Shown: piece by piece, positions 51,688 through 62,081 of the stretch
Layout of the letters: the number at the start of each line of letters is the position of its first letter
How positions within the stretch are numbered: position 1 is the stretch's first letter
From: Candidatus Rhodoferax randersensis
GTDB taxonomy: Bacteria > Pseudomonadota > Gammaproteobacteria > Burkholderiales > Burkholderiaceae_C
Length of the DNA stretch: 64,000 nt
Direction of reading: 5' to 3'
Assembly: GCA_016718155.1 (NCBI GenBank)
Contig: JADKEH010000009.1
Span: forward strand, 1 to 64,000
Notes under the pieces: model-generated
Database searches by the model: none
What the model was told of the DNA's origin: nothing
What the model saw: only the letters and a program-made list of their open reading frames with translations
Position numbers and translations under genes: made by a program

Positions 51688-53131
51688 GACTGACGACGAA
51701 ACAATCAAAGACGCCTTGCCGCCGGGCTGGCTGGCGGTCGAATCGCTGGACCTCGACGCCCAGGGCGTGGCGCGCAAGGCCGATGGCAAGGTGGTGTTCA
51801 TCGAGGGGGCGCTGCCGTTCGAACTGGTCAGCGCCCACGTGAACCGAAGCAAGAACAACTGGGAGCAGGGCACGCTGACTGCGATTCACCGCGAGTCGTC
51901 GCAGCGGGTGCAACCCCGATGCCCCAACTTCGGCCTGCACGCCGGGGCCTGTGGCGGCTGCAAGATGCAGCATTTGCACCCGGCGGCGCAGGTGGCGGTG
52001 AAGCAACGCGCACTGGAAGACAACCTGTGGCATCTGGGCAAGGTCAAGGCCGAGCAGGTGTTGCGCCCGATCGAGGGGCCGCCCTGGGGCTACCGCAACC
52101 GGGCACGCCTGTCGGTGCGACATGTGCTCAAGAAAGGCGCGGTGTTGATCGGCTTTCATGAGCGCAAGAGCCGCTATGTGGCCGACATGACCGAGTGCCA
52201 CGTGTTGCCGGCGCAGGTCAGCGCCATGCTGGTCCCGTTGCGCGAGCTGATTGGGGCCATGGATGCCAGGGACACGTGTCCGCAGATCGAGCTGGCGTGT
52301 GGTGACAGTGTGATTGCGCTGGTGCTGCGGCATCTGGAGCCGCTCAGTACCGCCGACCTGGAGCGCCTGCGCCAGTTTGGCGCGCGCCACCCCGGCGTGC
52401 AGTGGTGGTTGCAGTCCAAGGGACCCGAGACGGTGCGCCTGCTTGACGACCAGTGCGAAGCGGCCCAATTGCCCCTGGACTACGCGCTGCCCGAGTTTGG
52501 GGTGACGATGCCCTTCAAGCCGACCGACTTCACGCAGGTCAACCCCTATATCAACCGCGTGTTGGTGGCCCGGTCGCTGCGCTTGTTGGCGCCGGGTCGG
52601 GATGAGCGGGTGATCGACTGGTTTTGTGGCCTGGGTAACTTCACGCTGCCGCTAGCCACCCTGGCGCGCGAAGTGCTGGGGATTGAGGGCAGCGAGGCGC
52701 TGGTCACCCGCTCACGTCAAAATTTCGAGATAAATCAGGCTGTAAGGCCCGCTGGTAAAGAGTTATCAGCTACTGAATTTGTAGCGAGGAATCTATTTGA
52801 GATGACGCCGGAGATGCTCGTCAGGGATGGCATCGCGGACAAGTGGCTGGTCGATCCGCCGCGCGAAGGCGCTTTCGCGTTGGCCAAGGCCTTGGTTGAA
52901 TTGCATCAGCAGCGGGTTGACCCTGAGCACGCCGAGCGCACGCCCGGCGCCGAGCATTGGACACGCCCGAAGCGCATCGTCTATGTCAGTTGCAACCCGG
53001 CGACGCTGGCACGCGATGCGGGCTTGCTGGTCAATCAGGCGGGTTACCGTTGTACCGCAGCGGGCGTGGTCAACATGTTCCCCCACACGGCGCACGTGGA
53101 GAGCATTGCGGTCTTCGAGCGGGTGGACTGA
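51686..53131 (+). CDS. rlmD: 23S rRNA (uracil-5-)-methyltransferase RlmD
   Basis: A 481-residue enzyme that methylates U1939 of 23S rRNA. An N-terminal TRAM domain (SLDLDAQGVARKADGKVVFI) is followed by iron-sulfur cysteines in RCPNFGLHAGACGGCKMQHL. The SAM domain has VIDWFCGLGNFTLPLATLA, and KRIVYVSCNPATLARD carries the catalytic Cys. An extra stretch near residues 352-367 (INQAVRPAGKELSATEFVAR) coincides with a short interspersed repeat in the DNA. ATG 51686 (MTDDE) is taken as the start; the longer frame is antisense to the kinase. It converges with a lipoprotein gene 17 bases later. Confidence 0.93.
   Translation: MTDDETIKDALPPGWLAVESLDLDAQGVARKADGKVVFIEGALPFELVSAHVNRSKNNWEQGTLTAIHRESSQRVQPRCPNFGLHAGACGGCKMQHLHPAAQVAVKQRALEDNLWHLGKVKAEQVLRPIEGPPWGYRNRARLSVRHVLKKGAVLIGFHERKSRYVADMTECHVLPAQVSAMLVPLRELIGAMDARDTCPQIELACGDSVIALVLRHLEPLSTADLERLRQFGARHPGVQWWLQSKGPETVRLLDDQCEAAQLPLDYALPEFGVTMPFKPTDFTQVNPYINRVLVARSLRLLAPGRDERVIDWFCGLGNFTLPLATLAREVLGIEGSEALVTRSRQNFEINQAVRPAGKELSATEFVARNLFEMTPEMLVRDGIADKWLVDPPREGAFALAKALVELHQQRVDPEHAERTPGAEHWTRPKRIVYVSCNPATLARDAGLLVNQAGYRCTAAGVVNMFPHTAHVESIAVFERVD
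52738..52785 (-). repeat. Short interspersed repeat within rlmD
   Basis: On the minus strand it reads GCTACAAATTCAGTAGCTGA, then TAACTCTTTACCAGCGGGCC and TTACAGCC. The AAAT-TAGC-CTT-CCA-GGG-TT-CAGCC skeleton is shared with the earP copies. It is AT-rich within a GC-rich gene and in frame. Confidence 0.65.
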
Positions 53132-53148
53132 GGGCCCAGCGACCTGGT

Positions 53149-53589
53149 TTACTGGGCGGCCTTCTTGGCAGGTTTTTCGGGGGACTGGTCGCCGGATTTC
53201 TCGGCTGCCTTGGGTTTGGTAGCGCCGGCCTTGTCTTTTCCGTCGGCGCCGCCCTTGGTGCCAGCCTTCTTGTCGTCCGGGAGGATCTCTTCGGCGGGCG
53301 CCGACTTGGCCTCAACCGCGCGCACGCCTTCGATCTTGTTCTCGCGCATGTACTGGTCCATTTCCTTCCAGCCTTCGAAGACGGCGGATTTGGAGGCGCG
53401 CTCATTGAGGCTGTAGCAGTCTTCGATGCTGCGCAAGCCATGGCGGCAGCCACCGCCAATGGCCTTGGCTTCCGCCTCACGCCGGGCAATTGCCGGGTCG
53501 GGGCCCATGCCGGGAATATCGCAGCCGCTAAGCAGCAGTGCGACGCCAGCGAGCAGCAGGCGCGCAATCAGGTGGGACAAGGTTGGCAT
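53149..53589 (-). CDS. Hypothetical lipoprotein
   Basis: A 146-residue exported protein that I cannot assign to a family. A signal peptide (HLIARLLLAGVALLLSGC) ends in a lipobox with Cys near residue 23. A short cysteine-containing middle part (GGCRHGLRSIEDCYSLNERA; KSAVFEGWKEMDQYMRENKI) looks folded. The last 50 residues are Lys/Ala/Pro/Glu-rich and probably disordered. It converges with rlmD and lies downstream of the BI-1 gene, from which a terminator separates it. Confidence 0.75.
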   Translation of the reverse strand: MPTLSHLIARLLLAGVALLLSGCDIPGMGPDPAIARREAEAKAIGGGCRHGLRSIEDCYSLNERASKSAVFEGWKEMDQYMRENKIEGVRAVEAKSAPAEEILPDDKKAGTKGGADGKDKAGATKPKAAEKSGDQSPEKPAKKAAQ

Positions 53590-53630
53590 ACCAGTGTTAT
53601 CGGCAAGTGGCGCCGGGTATTGAGTGGCGC

Positions 53631-53654
53631 AAAAAAGGCCCCGCAGGGCCTTTT
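53631..53654 (-). terminator. Terminator after the BI-1 family gene
   Basis: On the minus strand AAAAGGCCC-TGCG-GGGCCTTTT with two more T. It lies about 30 bases after the stop codon and upstream of the lipoprotein gene. Confidence 0.8.
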
Positions 53655-53682
53655 CTTGGAAGAGCTTGCGCGCTGGTCAAGC

Positions 53683-54384
53683 TCAGTCGCGTTCACCACC
53701 GAAGATCCCCAACAGAGCCAACAGGCTCTGGAAAACGTTGACGATGTCCAGGTACAGGGCCAGGGTGGCACTGATGTAGTTGGTCTCGCCACCGTCAATG
53801 ATTTGCTTGACGTCATACAGCATGTAAGCGCTGAAGATGCCAATGGCCAGCACCGAGATGGCCATCATGCCGGCGCTGGAGCCCACAAACACATTGATGA
53901 TGCCGCCCACCATCAAGGTCACCGCGCCAACAAACAGCCACTTGCCCATGCCGGAGATGTCGCGCTTGATCACGCTGGCCAGGCTGGCCATGGCGAAAAA
54001 CACACCCGCGGTTCCGCCAAAGGCTGTCATCACCAGATCGGGGCCGTTCTTGAAGCCCAACACCATCGCGATCAGGCGCGACAGCATCAGACCCATGAAG
54101 AAGGTGAAGCCCAGCAACACCGGCACACCGGCGGCCGAGTTCTTGGTTTTCTCAATGGCGTAAATGAAGGCGAAGGCGCCGCCCAGGAAGACGATCAGGC
54201 CGATTCCGCCTGTTAGCGACTTGGTCATGCCGCTGGCAACGCCCAGCCAGGCGCCCAGCACGGTGGGCAACAGGCTCAACGCCAGTAGCCAGTACGTGTT
54301 GCGCAACACCTTGTTGCGCTGCTCGGCGGATGCGACCTGACCGTAGCCCGCGCTTGGGTCGATAGATTGGATGTGATCAGACAT
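53683..54384 (-). CDS. Bax inhibitor-1/YccA family membrane protein
   Basis: A 233-residue inner-membrane protein with seven predicted helices, from NTYWLLALSLLPTVLGAWLG to DIVNVFQSLLALLGIF. The C-terminal DGGETNYISATLALYLDIVN is a family mark. Relatives YccA and YbhL inhibit the FtsH protease or move ions; the role here is unknown. The ATG at 54384 has AGGAG about ten bases upstream. It has its own terminator and stands apart from its neighbours. Confidence 0.92.
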   Translation of the reverse strand: MSDHIQSIDPSAGYGQVASAEQRNKVLRNTYWLLALSLLPTVLGAWLGVASGMTKSLTGGIGLIVFLGGAFAFIYAIEKTKNSAAGVPVLLGFTFFMGLMLSRLIAMVLGFKNGPDLVMTAFGGTAGVFFAMASLASVIKRDISGMGKWLFVGAVTLMVGGIINVFVGSSAGMMAISVLAIGIFSAYMLYDVKQIIDGGETNYISATLALYLDIVNVFQSLLALLGIFGGERD

Positions 54385-54572
54385 GTTTCATACTCCTTGG
54401 TACCTGCAGACCGCAGATGGGGTGGATTCTAGTTTGGATCAAGGCCCGGCAGATAAGTTCTGGGCGCCAATGGGTACTTTTTTGTAAGGACACCCCGACC
54501 CTGGGCGGCTTGGCTGACCGGTCGGGCAGCCACTATGCTTGGGGACATGTTCAATCAGGAGTCAGATATCTC

Positions 54573-54980
54573 ATGAAGACCAAATCCACGTTGGAACTCG
54601 CCGACGTCAAAGTGATCGCCGCAGCCGCAGAAGCGCAGGCCCTCGCTAACCAATGGGCGGTCAGCATCGCCATCGTGGACGATGGCGGTCACTTGCTGTG
54701 GTTGCAGCGGCTCGATGGCGCCCCCGCGATCTCGGCCCACATTGCACCGGCCAAAGCCCATACCGCTGCGCTGGGCCGACGCGAGAGCAAGGTTTACGAG
54801 GACGTGGTCAATGGCGGGCGCACATCATTTCTTAGCGCACCCGAAATCAAAGGGTTGCTGGAGGGGGGTGTGCCGATCATGCAGGATGGTCAGTGCCTGG
54901 GCGCGGTGGGGGTCAGCGGTGTCAAATCCAGCGAAGACGCGCAGATTGCCAAGGCCGGAATTGCCGCCCTTGGCCTCTAA
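54573..54980 (+). CDS. GlcG/HbpS-family heme-binding-like protein
   Basis: A 135-residue protein of the GlcG/HbpS fold (DUF336). ADVKVIAAAAEAQALANQWA, VSIAIVDDGGHLLWLQRLDG, and LEGGVPIMQDGQCLGAVGVS are typical. Some members bind heme or cobalamin, or assist degradation operons; the role here is unknown. The ATG at 54573 follows AGGAG at a long spacing of 11 bases; the longer frame from 54417 is not used. The 3' end overlaps the next gene in another frame. Confidence 0.87.
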   Translation: MKTKSTLELADVKVIAAAAEAQALANQWAVSIAIVDDGGHLLWLQRLDGAPAISAHIAPAKAHTAALGRRESKVYEDVVNGGRTSFLSAPEIKGLLEGGVPIMQDGQCLGAVGVSGVKSSEDAQIAKAGIAALGL

Positions 54981-55389
54981 CAAGCACGACGCCCCGGCGG
55001 CGGCGGCAGGTCCCGTGCCGGATCGACCGCGCTGGCAGCGCGTGCTGTGGCTGGCGGGCGGAGGCGTCGCGCTGGCCACAGGGGTGGTCGGCATCGTGTT
55101 GCCCTTGTTGCCCACGACGCCTTTTGTATTGCTGGCAGCTTTCTGTTTTGCCCGAGGCAGCGCCCGCTACGAGCACTGGCTGCTCACCCACCCGCGTTTC
55201 GGCCCGATGGTGCATGACTGGCGCGCCAACCGCGCGGTGCCTTTGCGCGCCAAGCAACTGGCCTGGGTGATGATGGCGCTCAGCTCCGCCATTGCGTGGT
55301 GGCTGCTGCCCGCGCACGTGCGCTGGATACCCGGCGCATCCTGCGTCGTGGTCGGTACCTGGCTTTGGAGTCTGCCGACGCGGAGATGA
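54970..55389 (+). CDS. DUF454 (YbaN-like) membrane protein
   Basis: A 139-residue small membrane protein. Two hydrophobic hairpins are visible (LWLAGGGVALATGVVGIVLP, then LLPTTPFVLLAAFCFARGS; and LAWVMMALSSAIAWWLLPAH). The first with its Pro-Thr-Thr-Pro turn is the DUF454 mark. Function is unknown. No ATG exists at a sensible place; TTG at 54970 (or 54961) is the most likely start, inside the end of the GlcG-like gene, which suggests coupling. Confidence 0.8.
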   Translation: MASNKHDAPAAAAGPVPDRPRWQRVLWLAGGGVALATGVVGIVLPLLPTTPFVLLAAFCFARGSARYEHWLLTHPRFGPMVHDWRANRAVPLRAKQLAWVMMALSSAIAWWLLPAHVRWIPGASCVVVGTWLWSLPTRR

Positions 55390-55505
55390 TCTCGACCAGG
55401 TGGTACAGCGACCGCCGAGTGCACTGGAATGAAGGCGCCAATTGCACGCGACCCTCCTTTCGCTCATGGAACTGTGGTGGTGCGGTCGCTCTGCACTTCA
55501 ATGGC

Positions 55506-56327
55506 TCAATAGGTCAAACGCTCCGGTCGGATCTCCTGCAGGATGGTGGTGGCGATTTCCTCGATCGACTTGGTGGTGGTCGATAGCCAGCGGATGCCGG
55601 TGCGCCGCATCATGGCTTCGGCTTCGCTCACCTCCATGCGGCAGTTCTCCAGCGAGGCGTACTTGGAGTGGGGGCGGCGTTCGTTGCGGATCTCGCTGAG
55701 CCGCTCTGGCTGGATAGTCAATCCAAACAGCTTGGACTTATGGGCCTTGAGCGCTGGCGGTAACTGTTGACGCTCGAAGTCCTCCGGAATCAACGGGTAG
55801 TTGGACGCCTTGAGTCCATACTGCATCGCCAGGTAGAGCGAGGTGGGGGTCTTGCCGCTGCGGCTGACACCTACCAGAATCACGTCGGAGTGCTCCAGGT
55901 CGCGGTGGGACTGACCGTCGTCGTGCGCCAGGGAGTAGTTGATCGCCTCGATGCGGTTCTGGTATTCCTTGCTCTTGCTGGCATCGCTGAAGCGACCAAC
56001 GCGATGGTGAGATTTGATCTGCAGCTCCTGCTCCAGCGGGTGCACGAAGGTGCCAAACATGTCCAGCAGCATGCCCTGACAGCCTTCCTGGATGACCTTG
56101 AGCACCTCCATATTGACCAGCGTGGTGAACACGATCGGCCGCTTGGCATCCACGGCACCGGCGTGGTTGATCTGCCGCACGGCCTGGTGTGCCTTGTCCA
56201 CGGTATCGATAAAGGGCAGCCGGACATGGCGGGCCCGGGTCTCAAATTGAGCCAGGATGGCGTTGCCAAAGGTCTCGGCCGTGATGCCGGTGCCGTCTGA
56301 AATGAAGAATACGGTGCGGTTGGACAT
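55506..56327 (-). CDS. ppsR: PEP synthase regulatory protein PpsR
   Basis: A 273-residue bifunctional enzyme (DUF299) that inactivates PEP synthase by ADP-dependent phosphorylation of a threonine and reactivates it by phosphorolysis. The N-terminus FFISDGTGITAETFGNAILA and the P-loop VGVSRSGKTPTSLYLAMQYG are diagnostic. It is divergent from ppsA, its target, across about 220 bases, the normal arrangement. Confidence 0.95.
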   Translation of the reverse strand: MSNRTVFFISDGTGITAETFGNAILAQFETRARHVRLPFIDTVDKAHQAVRQINHAGAVDAKRPIVFTTLVNMEVLKVIQEGCQGMLLDMFGTFVHPLEQELQIKSHHRVGRFSDASKSKEYQNRIEAINYSLAHDDGQSHRDLEHSDVILVGVSRSGKTPTSLYLAMQYGLKASNYPLIPEDFERQQLPPALKAHKSKLFGLTIQPERLSEIRNERRPHSKYASLENCRMEVSEAEAMMRRTGIRWLSTTTKSIEEIATTILQEIRPERLTY

Positions 56328-56547
56328 GGCGCGGTGGGTGGGTAGTGGTGTTCAGCAATCTGCAAGCACGACGCGACAGCAAATGCTGGTCGGGTCCTAC
56401 AATGACCCCAATTTATCCCATTTCATCCATGCAGTCCCTTGACCCACTTGAACAACAACAGTGTCATGCCGTCTGCGTGGGCGCCCCGGTCGGACCAGAA
56501 CGTGCTGGGGGTTGCATTGAGCCGGTTTCAACTTCTGGAGTTTTCCC

Positions 56548-58962
<2,415 letters not shown>

Positions 58963-58995
58963 GGGCAACGACGATTGGACCGGGCCAGCGGAGAT

Positions 58996-59024
58996 TTAGC
59001 CATTGCGGCGCAATGGCATATAAT
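58996..59024 (+). promoter_or_regulatory. Promoter of the rpsF operon
   Basis: TATAAT at 59019-59024 with a weak -35 TTAGCC at 58996-59001 (17-base spacing). The leader to rpsF is about 75 bases and can fold into a hairpin (GACGC pairing with GCGTC, with GGGG/GCCC inside), in the place where S6:S18 autoregulatory leaders occur; that identity is not shown. Confidence 0.5.
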
Positions 59025-59106
59025 CGCGGGCTTCGCCTTGCCACACCTCAATTAGACGCTGGGGGTGGCTTTTTCGCCCGCGTCGGGCTATCCACAAGGA
59101 GTATCA

Positions 59107-59472
59107 ATGCGTCATTACGAAATCATTCTCATGATCCACCCGGATCAGAGCGAGCAGGTTCCCGCCATGCTCGAACGTTACAAGGGCATGATTGTTGCCG
59201 GCGGTGGCAAGGTGCACCGTGTTGAGGACTGGGGCCGTCGTCAGATGGTCTACATGATCAACAAGCTGGCCAAGGCTCACTATCTGTGCGTCAACATCGA
59301 GGCCGACCAGCCTGTGATGGCCGAACTCGAGCATGCGTTCAAGTTCAATGACGCCGTGTTGCGTCACCTGACGGTGCTGAAGAAGAAGGCCGACACCGGA
59401 CCTTCTTCGATGATGAAAACCGTCGAGCGTGAAGACGCCCGCAAGACGCAACAGGCCGAGTACCAGGCTTGA
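59107..59472 (+). CDS. rpsF: 30S ribosomal protein S6
   Basis: A 121-residue small-subunit protein that binds 16S rRNA with S18. MRHYEIILMIHPDQSEQVPA, VHRVEDWGRRQMVYMINKLA and the C-terminal acidic tail are as expected. AAGGAG stands six bases upstream. It is the first gene of rpsF-priB-rpsR-rplI. Confidence 0.97.
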   Translation: MRHYEIILMIHPDQSEQVPAMLERYKGMIVAGGGKVHRVEDWGRRQMVYMINKLAKAHYLCVNIEADQPVMAELEHAFKFNDAVLRHLTVLKKKADTGPSSMMKTVEREDARKTQQAEYQA

Positions 59473-59493
59473 GGACCTGATTGCCGACGAGGA

Positions 59494-59793
59494 GTGAACA
59501 CTGCTTCCAATTGGCTTGATCTCACGGCCTGTATCACCGAGGTGGATGCCTTGCGATACACGCCAGCCGGACTGCCAGCCTTGAATCTCAGGCTGGAACA
59601 CGCTTCGCAACTCAGCGAAGCGGGGCAGCTCAGGCAGGTCAAGGCAGGGGTCAAAGCGGTGGCTTTCGGAGTCATGGCCGAGCGGCTTGCGAAGCAGGCC
59701 ATTGGCAGCAGCTGGAAGTTCGGTGGCTTTCTGGCCACACCTCTCAAGGGCAAACACGTCGAGTTTCACATTCAGGAATTTTCGCAAGAATAG
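59494..59793 (+). CDS. priB: Primosomal replication protein N (PriB)
   Basis: A 99-residue OB-fold single-stranded-DNA-binding protein of the replication-restart primosome. NWLDLTACITEVDALRYTPA, GLPALNLRLEHASQLSEAGQ and ATPLKGKHVEFHIQEFSQE match betaproteobacterial PriB. The start is GTG at 59494, 21 bases after rpsF; the ribosome binding site is poor. Its place between rpsF and rpsR is classical. Confidence 0.93.
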   Translation: MNTASNWLDLTACITEVDALRYTPAGLPALNLRLEHASQLSEAGQLRQVKAGVKAVAFGVMAERLAKQAIGSSWKFGGFLATPLKGKHVEFHIQEFSQE

Positions 59794-59863
59794 TTGTTAA
59801 TTTCGGGGCGCCAAGCAGCGGCATTGATCGGCGCTTGCACCCCAGAACCATCAGGAAATCATC

Positions 59864-60145
59864 ATGGCCGGACCTAAACGTTTCAGCAAAGACAAGCGCC
59901 CCAAGCGCCCCGCACAAAATCTGCTCTTCAAACGCAAGCGCTTTTGCCGCTTCACCGTAACAGGCGTCGAAGAGATCGACTACAAAGACATCGACACCCT
60001 GCGCGACTTCATTGCCGAGAATGGCAAGATCATTCCCGCGCGCCTCACCGGCACACGTGCCATTTTCCAGCGCCAGCTCAATACCGCCATCAAGCGCGCG
60101 CGTTTCCTCGCGATGCTGCCGTACAGCGACCAGCACCGCATCTAA
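59864..60145 (+). CDS. rpsR: 30S ribosomal protein S18
   Basis: A 93-residue basic protein: FKRKRFCRFTVTGVEEIDYK, LRDFIAENGKIIPARLTGTR, and QRQLNTAIKRARFLAMLPYS. It forms a pair with S6 on the small subunit. A 70-base gap separates it from priB. The single Cys in RFC fits the non-zinc-ribbon form. Confidence 0.97.
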   Translation: MAGPKRFSKDKRPKRPAQNLLFKRKRFCRFTVTGVEEIDYKDIDTLRDFIAENGKIIPARLTGTRAIFQRQLNTAIKRARFLAMLPYSDQHRI

Positions 60146-60158
60146 GGGGAACCCAATC

Positions 60159-60611
60159 ATGCAAATTATTCTGCTCGACAAGGTCATTAACCTTGGAAAC
60201 CTCGGTGAAATCGTCCGTGTCAAAGACGGCTACGCTCGCAACTTCCTGATTCCTTCTGGCCGTGCCCGCCGTGCCACGCAGGCGGCCAAGCAAGAGTTCG
60301 AAGTGCGTCGCGCTGAACTCGAAAAGGCTGCCGCCGGGAAATTGGGCGAGGCCCAAGCCCTGGGCGAAAAGCTGGCCGGTTCTACCGCCAAACTTACTCA
60401 GAAGGCTGGCGTGGACGGTCGTCTGTTCGGCTCAGTCACCAATGCCGACATCGCTGAGGAACTCGGCAAGCTGGGCTACAAAGTGGTCAAGTCCCAGATC
60501 CGTATGCCCAATGGCCCGATCAAGGTCGTCGGCGACAGCACGGTGAGTGTGGCTTTGCACACCGACGTGGTGGTTGACATCACAGTGTCGGTTTACGGCG
60601 AAACTGCTTAA
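60159..60611 (+). CDS. rplI: 50S ribosomal protein L9
   Basis: A 150-residue two-domain protein. The N-terminal rRNA-binding domain (MQIILLDKVINLGNLGEIVR; VKDGYARNFLIPSGRA) is joined by a long helix to the C-terminal domain (DGRLFGSVTNADIAEEL). AGGGGA precedes ATG 60159. It is the last gene of the rpsF operon, closed by a strong terminator. Confidence 0.97.
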   Translation: MQIILLDKVINLGNLGEIVRVKDGYARNFLIPSGRARRATQAAKQEFEVRRAELEKAAAGKLGEAQALGEKLAGSTAKLTQKAGVDGRLFGSVTNADIAEELGKLGYKVVKSQIRMPNGPIKVVGDSTVSVALHTDVVVDITVSVYGETA

Positions 60612-60634
60612 GCCGTTCGTACACCCATCACAGA

Positions 60635-60666
60635 GCCGCCAGGAGTCATGTCCTGGCGGCTTTTTT
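60635..60666 (+). terminator. Terminator of the rpsF operon
   Basis: GCCGCCAGGA pairs with TCCTGGCGGC (10 bp, loop GTCATG), followed by six T. Confidence 0.95.
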
Positions 60667-60777
60667 GACGTTTGGCAGCCCCTACAATGCTGCTTGAGCT
60701 GCAGCCGAGGCACCTTTTTTTGCCTACGGTGGGCGACGCTGGTGTGGTGATGATTGATTCAGCAGGAATTTCAAACA

Positions 60778-61344
60778 ATGAGCATCAAGAGCGATAAATG
60801 GATTCGGCGCATGGCTGAACAAACCGGCATGATCGAGCCCTTCGAGCCGGGGCAGATTCGGGAGCGCGACGGTAGCAAGATCATCAGCTACGGCACCAGC
60901 AGCTATGGCTACGACATTCGCTGCGCACCGGAGTTCAAGGTGTTCACCAATATCCACAGTACGGTGGTGGATCCGAAGAATTTTGACGAGAAGAGTTTTG
61001 TCGATTTCTACGACAACGTCTGCATCATTCCTCCGAATAGTTTCGCGCTGGCGCGCACCATGGAGTATTTCCGCATTCCGCGCAATGTGCTGACGATCTG
61101 TCTGGGCAAAAGTACCTATGCGCGCTGCGGCATCATTGTTAACGTGACGCCGTTCGAGCCCGAGTGGGAGGGCTTTGTGACACTGGAGTTTTCCAACACG
61201 ACGCCCTTGCCGGCCAAGATCTATGCGGGCGAGGGATGCGCTCAGGTGCTGTTCTTCGAGAGCGACGAAGTTTGCGAGACCAGCTACAAGGACCGTGGCG
61301 GCAAGTACCAGGGCCAGCGCGGGGTTACGTTGCCCAAGGCCTGA
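60778..61344 (+). CDS. dcd: dCTP deaminase
   Basis: A 188-residue trimeric enzyme that deaminates dCTP to dUTP for thymidylate synthesis. MSIKSDKWIRRMAEQTGMIE, YGTSSYGYDIRCAPEFKVFT, the active-site GKSTYARCGIIVNVTPFEPE, and the C-terminal KYQGQRGVTLPK that closes over the nucleotide are present. ATG 60778 is the family start; the longer frame from 60754 is not needed. It is monofunctional (deaminase) by length. Confidence 0.95.
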   Translation: MSIKSDKWIRRMAEQTGMIEPFEPGQIRERDGSKIISYGTSSYGYDIRCAPEFKVFTNIHSTVVDPKNFDEKSFVDFYDNVCIIPPNSFALARTMEYFRIPRNVLTICLGKSTYARCGIIVNVTPFEPEWEGFVTLEFSNTTPLPAKIYAGEGCAQVLFFESDEVCETSYKDRGGKYQGQRGVTLPKA

Positions 61345-61366
61345 GGAGTTTGAGAGGGGTGCGGTG

Positions 61367-61921
61367 ATGATGATCAAGAGAGTCTTGCGGCTGCTGGCCA
61401 CCCTGCTTGGAGTGGTCGCGCTCGGTGCTTGTACGACCATGACCCCCAACGAATGCAAAGTGGCCAACTGGGCCGAGGTGGGCCTGCGCGATGGCCTGGC
61501 GGGTGAGCCCCTGTCGACGCTCAATGATCGGGTCAGGGACTGCGCGGAGGCCAAAGTCGGAGTGGACACGCCGCGCTACCTGCAGGGGCGCGATCAGGGG
61601 CTGGTTTCATACTGCAGGGTTGAGAACGCCGTCAGGTTGGGGCTGGATGGGAAGTCCTACCGTGGCGTATGTCCTGTCACGGTGGATGCCGAGTTTCGCC
61701 GCCGATTCCACGTTGGACGCGAAGTGCACGAGGCACGAGGCGATCTGCGCAACCTCGAAGCTCGGCGCACGACCCTGGAGACGCGCCTGCGCGACGCCAA
61801 GACCGATGAAGACCGTCGCCGCATCCGCGACGAGCTTACCGACCTGGACCGTGACATGCGTCGGGCCCGGGACCGCCTGCGCGATGCCGAGAGCAATCTG
61901 GATCGCCTGCGCATGCGCTAG
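61367..61921 (+). CDS. DUF2799-like lipoprotein
   Basis: A 184-residue exported protein. A signal peptide with lipobox LGAC (residues about 19-22) is followed by MTPNECKVANWAEVGLRDGL and LQGRDQGLVSYCRVENAVRL, in which conserved Cys and Gly-Tyr/Trp elements match DUF2799. The last 60 residues form a highly charged coiled coil (LEARRTTLETRLRDAKTDED; RRRIRDELTDLDRDMRRARD). Function is unknown. ATG 61367 is chosen, with GAGAGGGG upstream; it starts 22 bases after dcd. Confidence 0.82.
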   Translation: MMIKRVLRLLATLLGVVALGACTTMTPNECKVANWAEVGLRDGLAGEPLSTLNDRVRDCAEAKVGVDTPRYLQGRDQGLVSYCRVENAVRLGLDGKSYRGVCPVTVDAEFRRRFHVGREVHEARGDLRNLEARRTTLETRLRDAKTDEDRRRIRDELTDLDRDMRRARDRLRDAESNLDRLRMR

Positions 61922-62081
61922 CACGTTGGCGGTCTGCCGGTTGAAAGCAGCACGCCGCCAGTATGCAAGACTTCAGTGAAGCCGTGCGTTGTAAGGGATA
62001 ATACGGGGTTGTCCTGAAATTGGGGCAATTTTGACGATTAATCCCAGCCGCCGGTGTGGTGGCCCATCCCGTTAGGTATTG

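Noticed and set aside
59004..59024. TTGCGG as the -35 box of the rpsF promoter
   Set aside because: Only about ten bases separate it from TATAAT; TTAGCC at 17-base spacing is more plausible.
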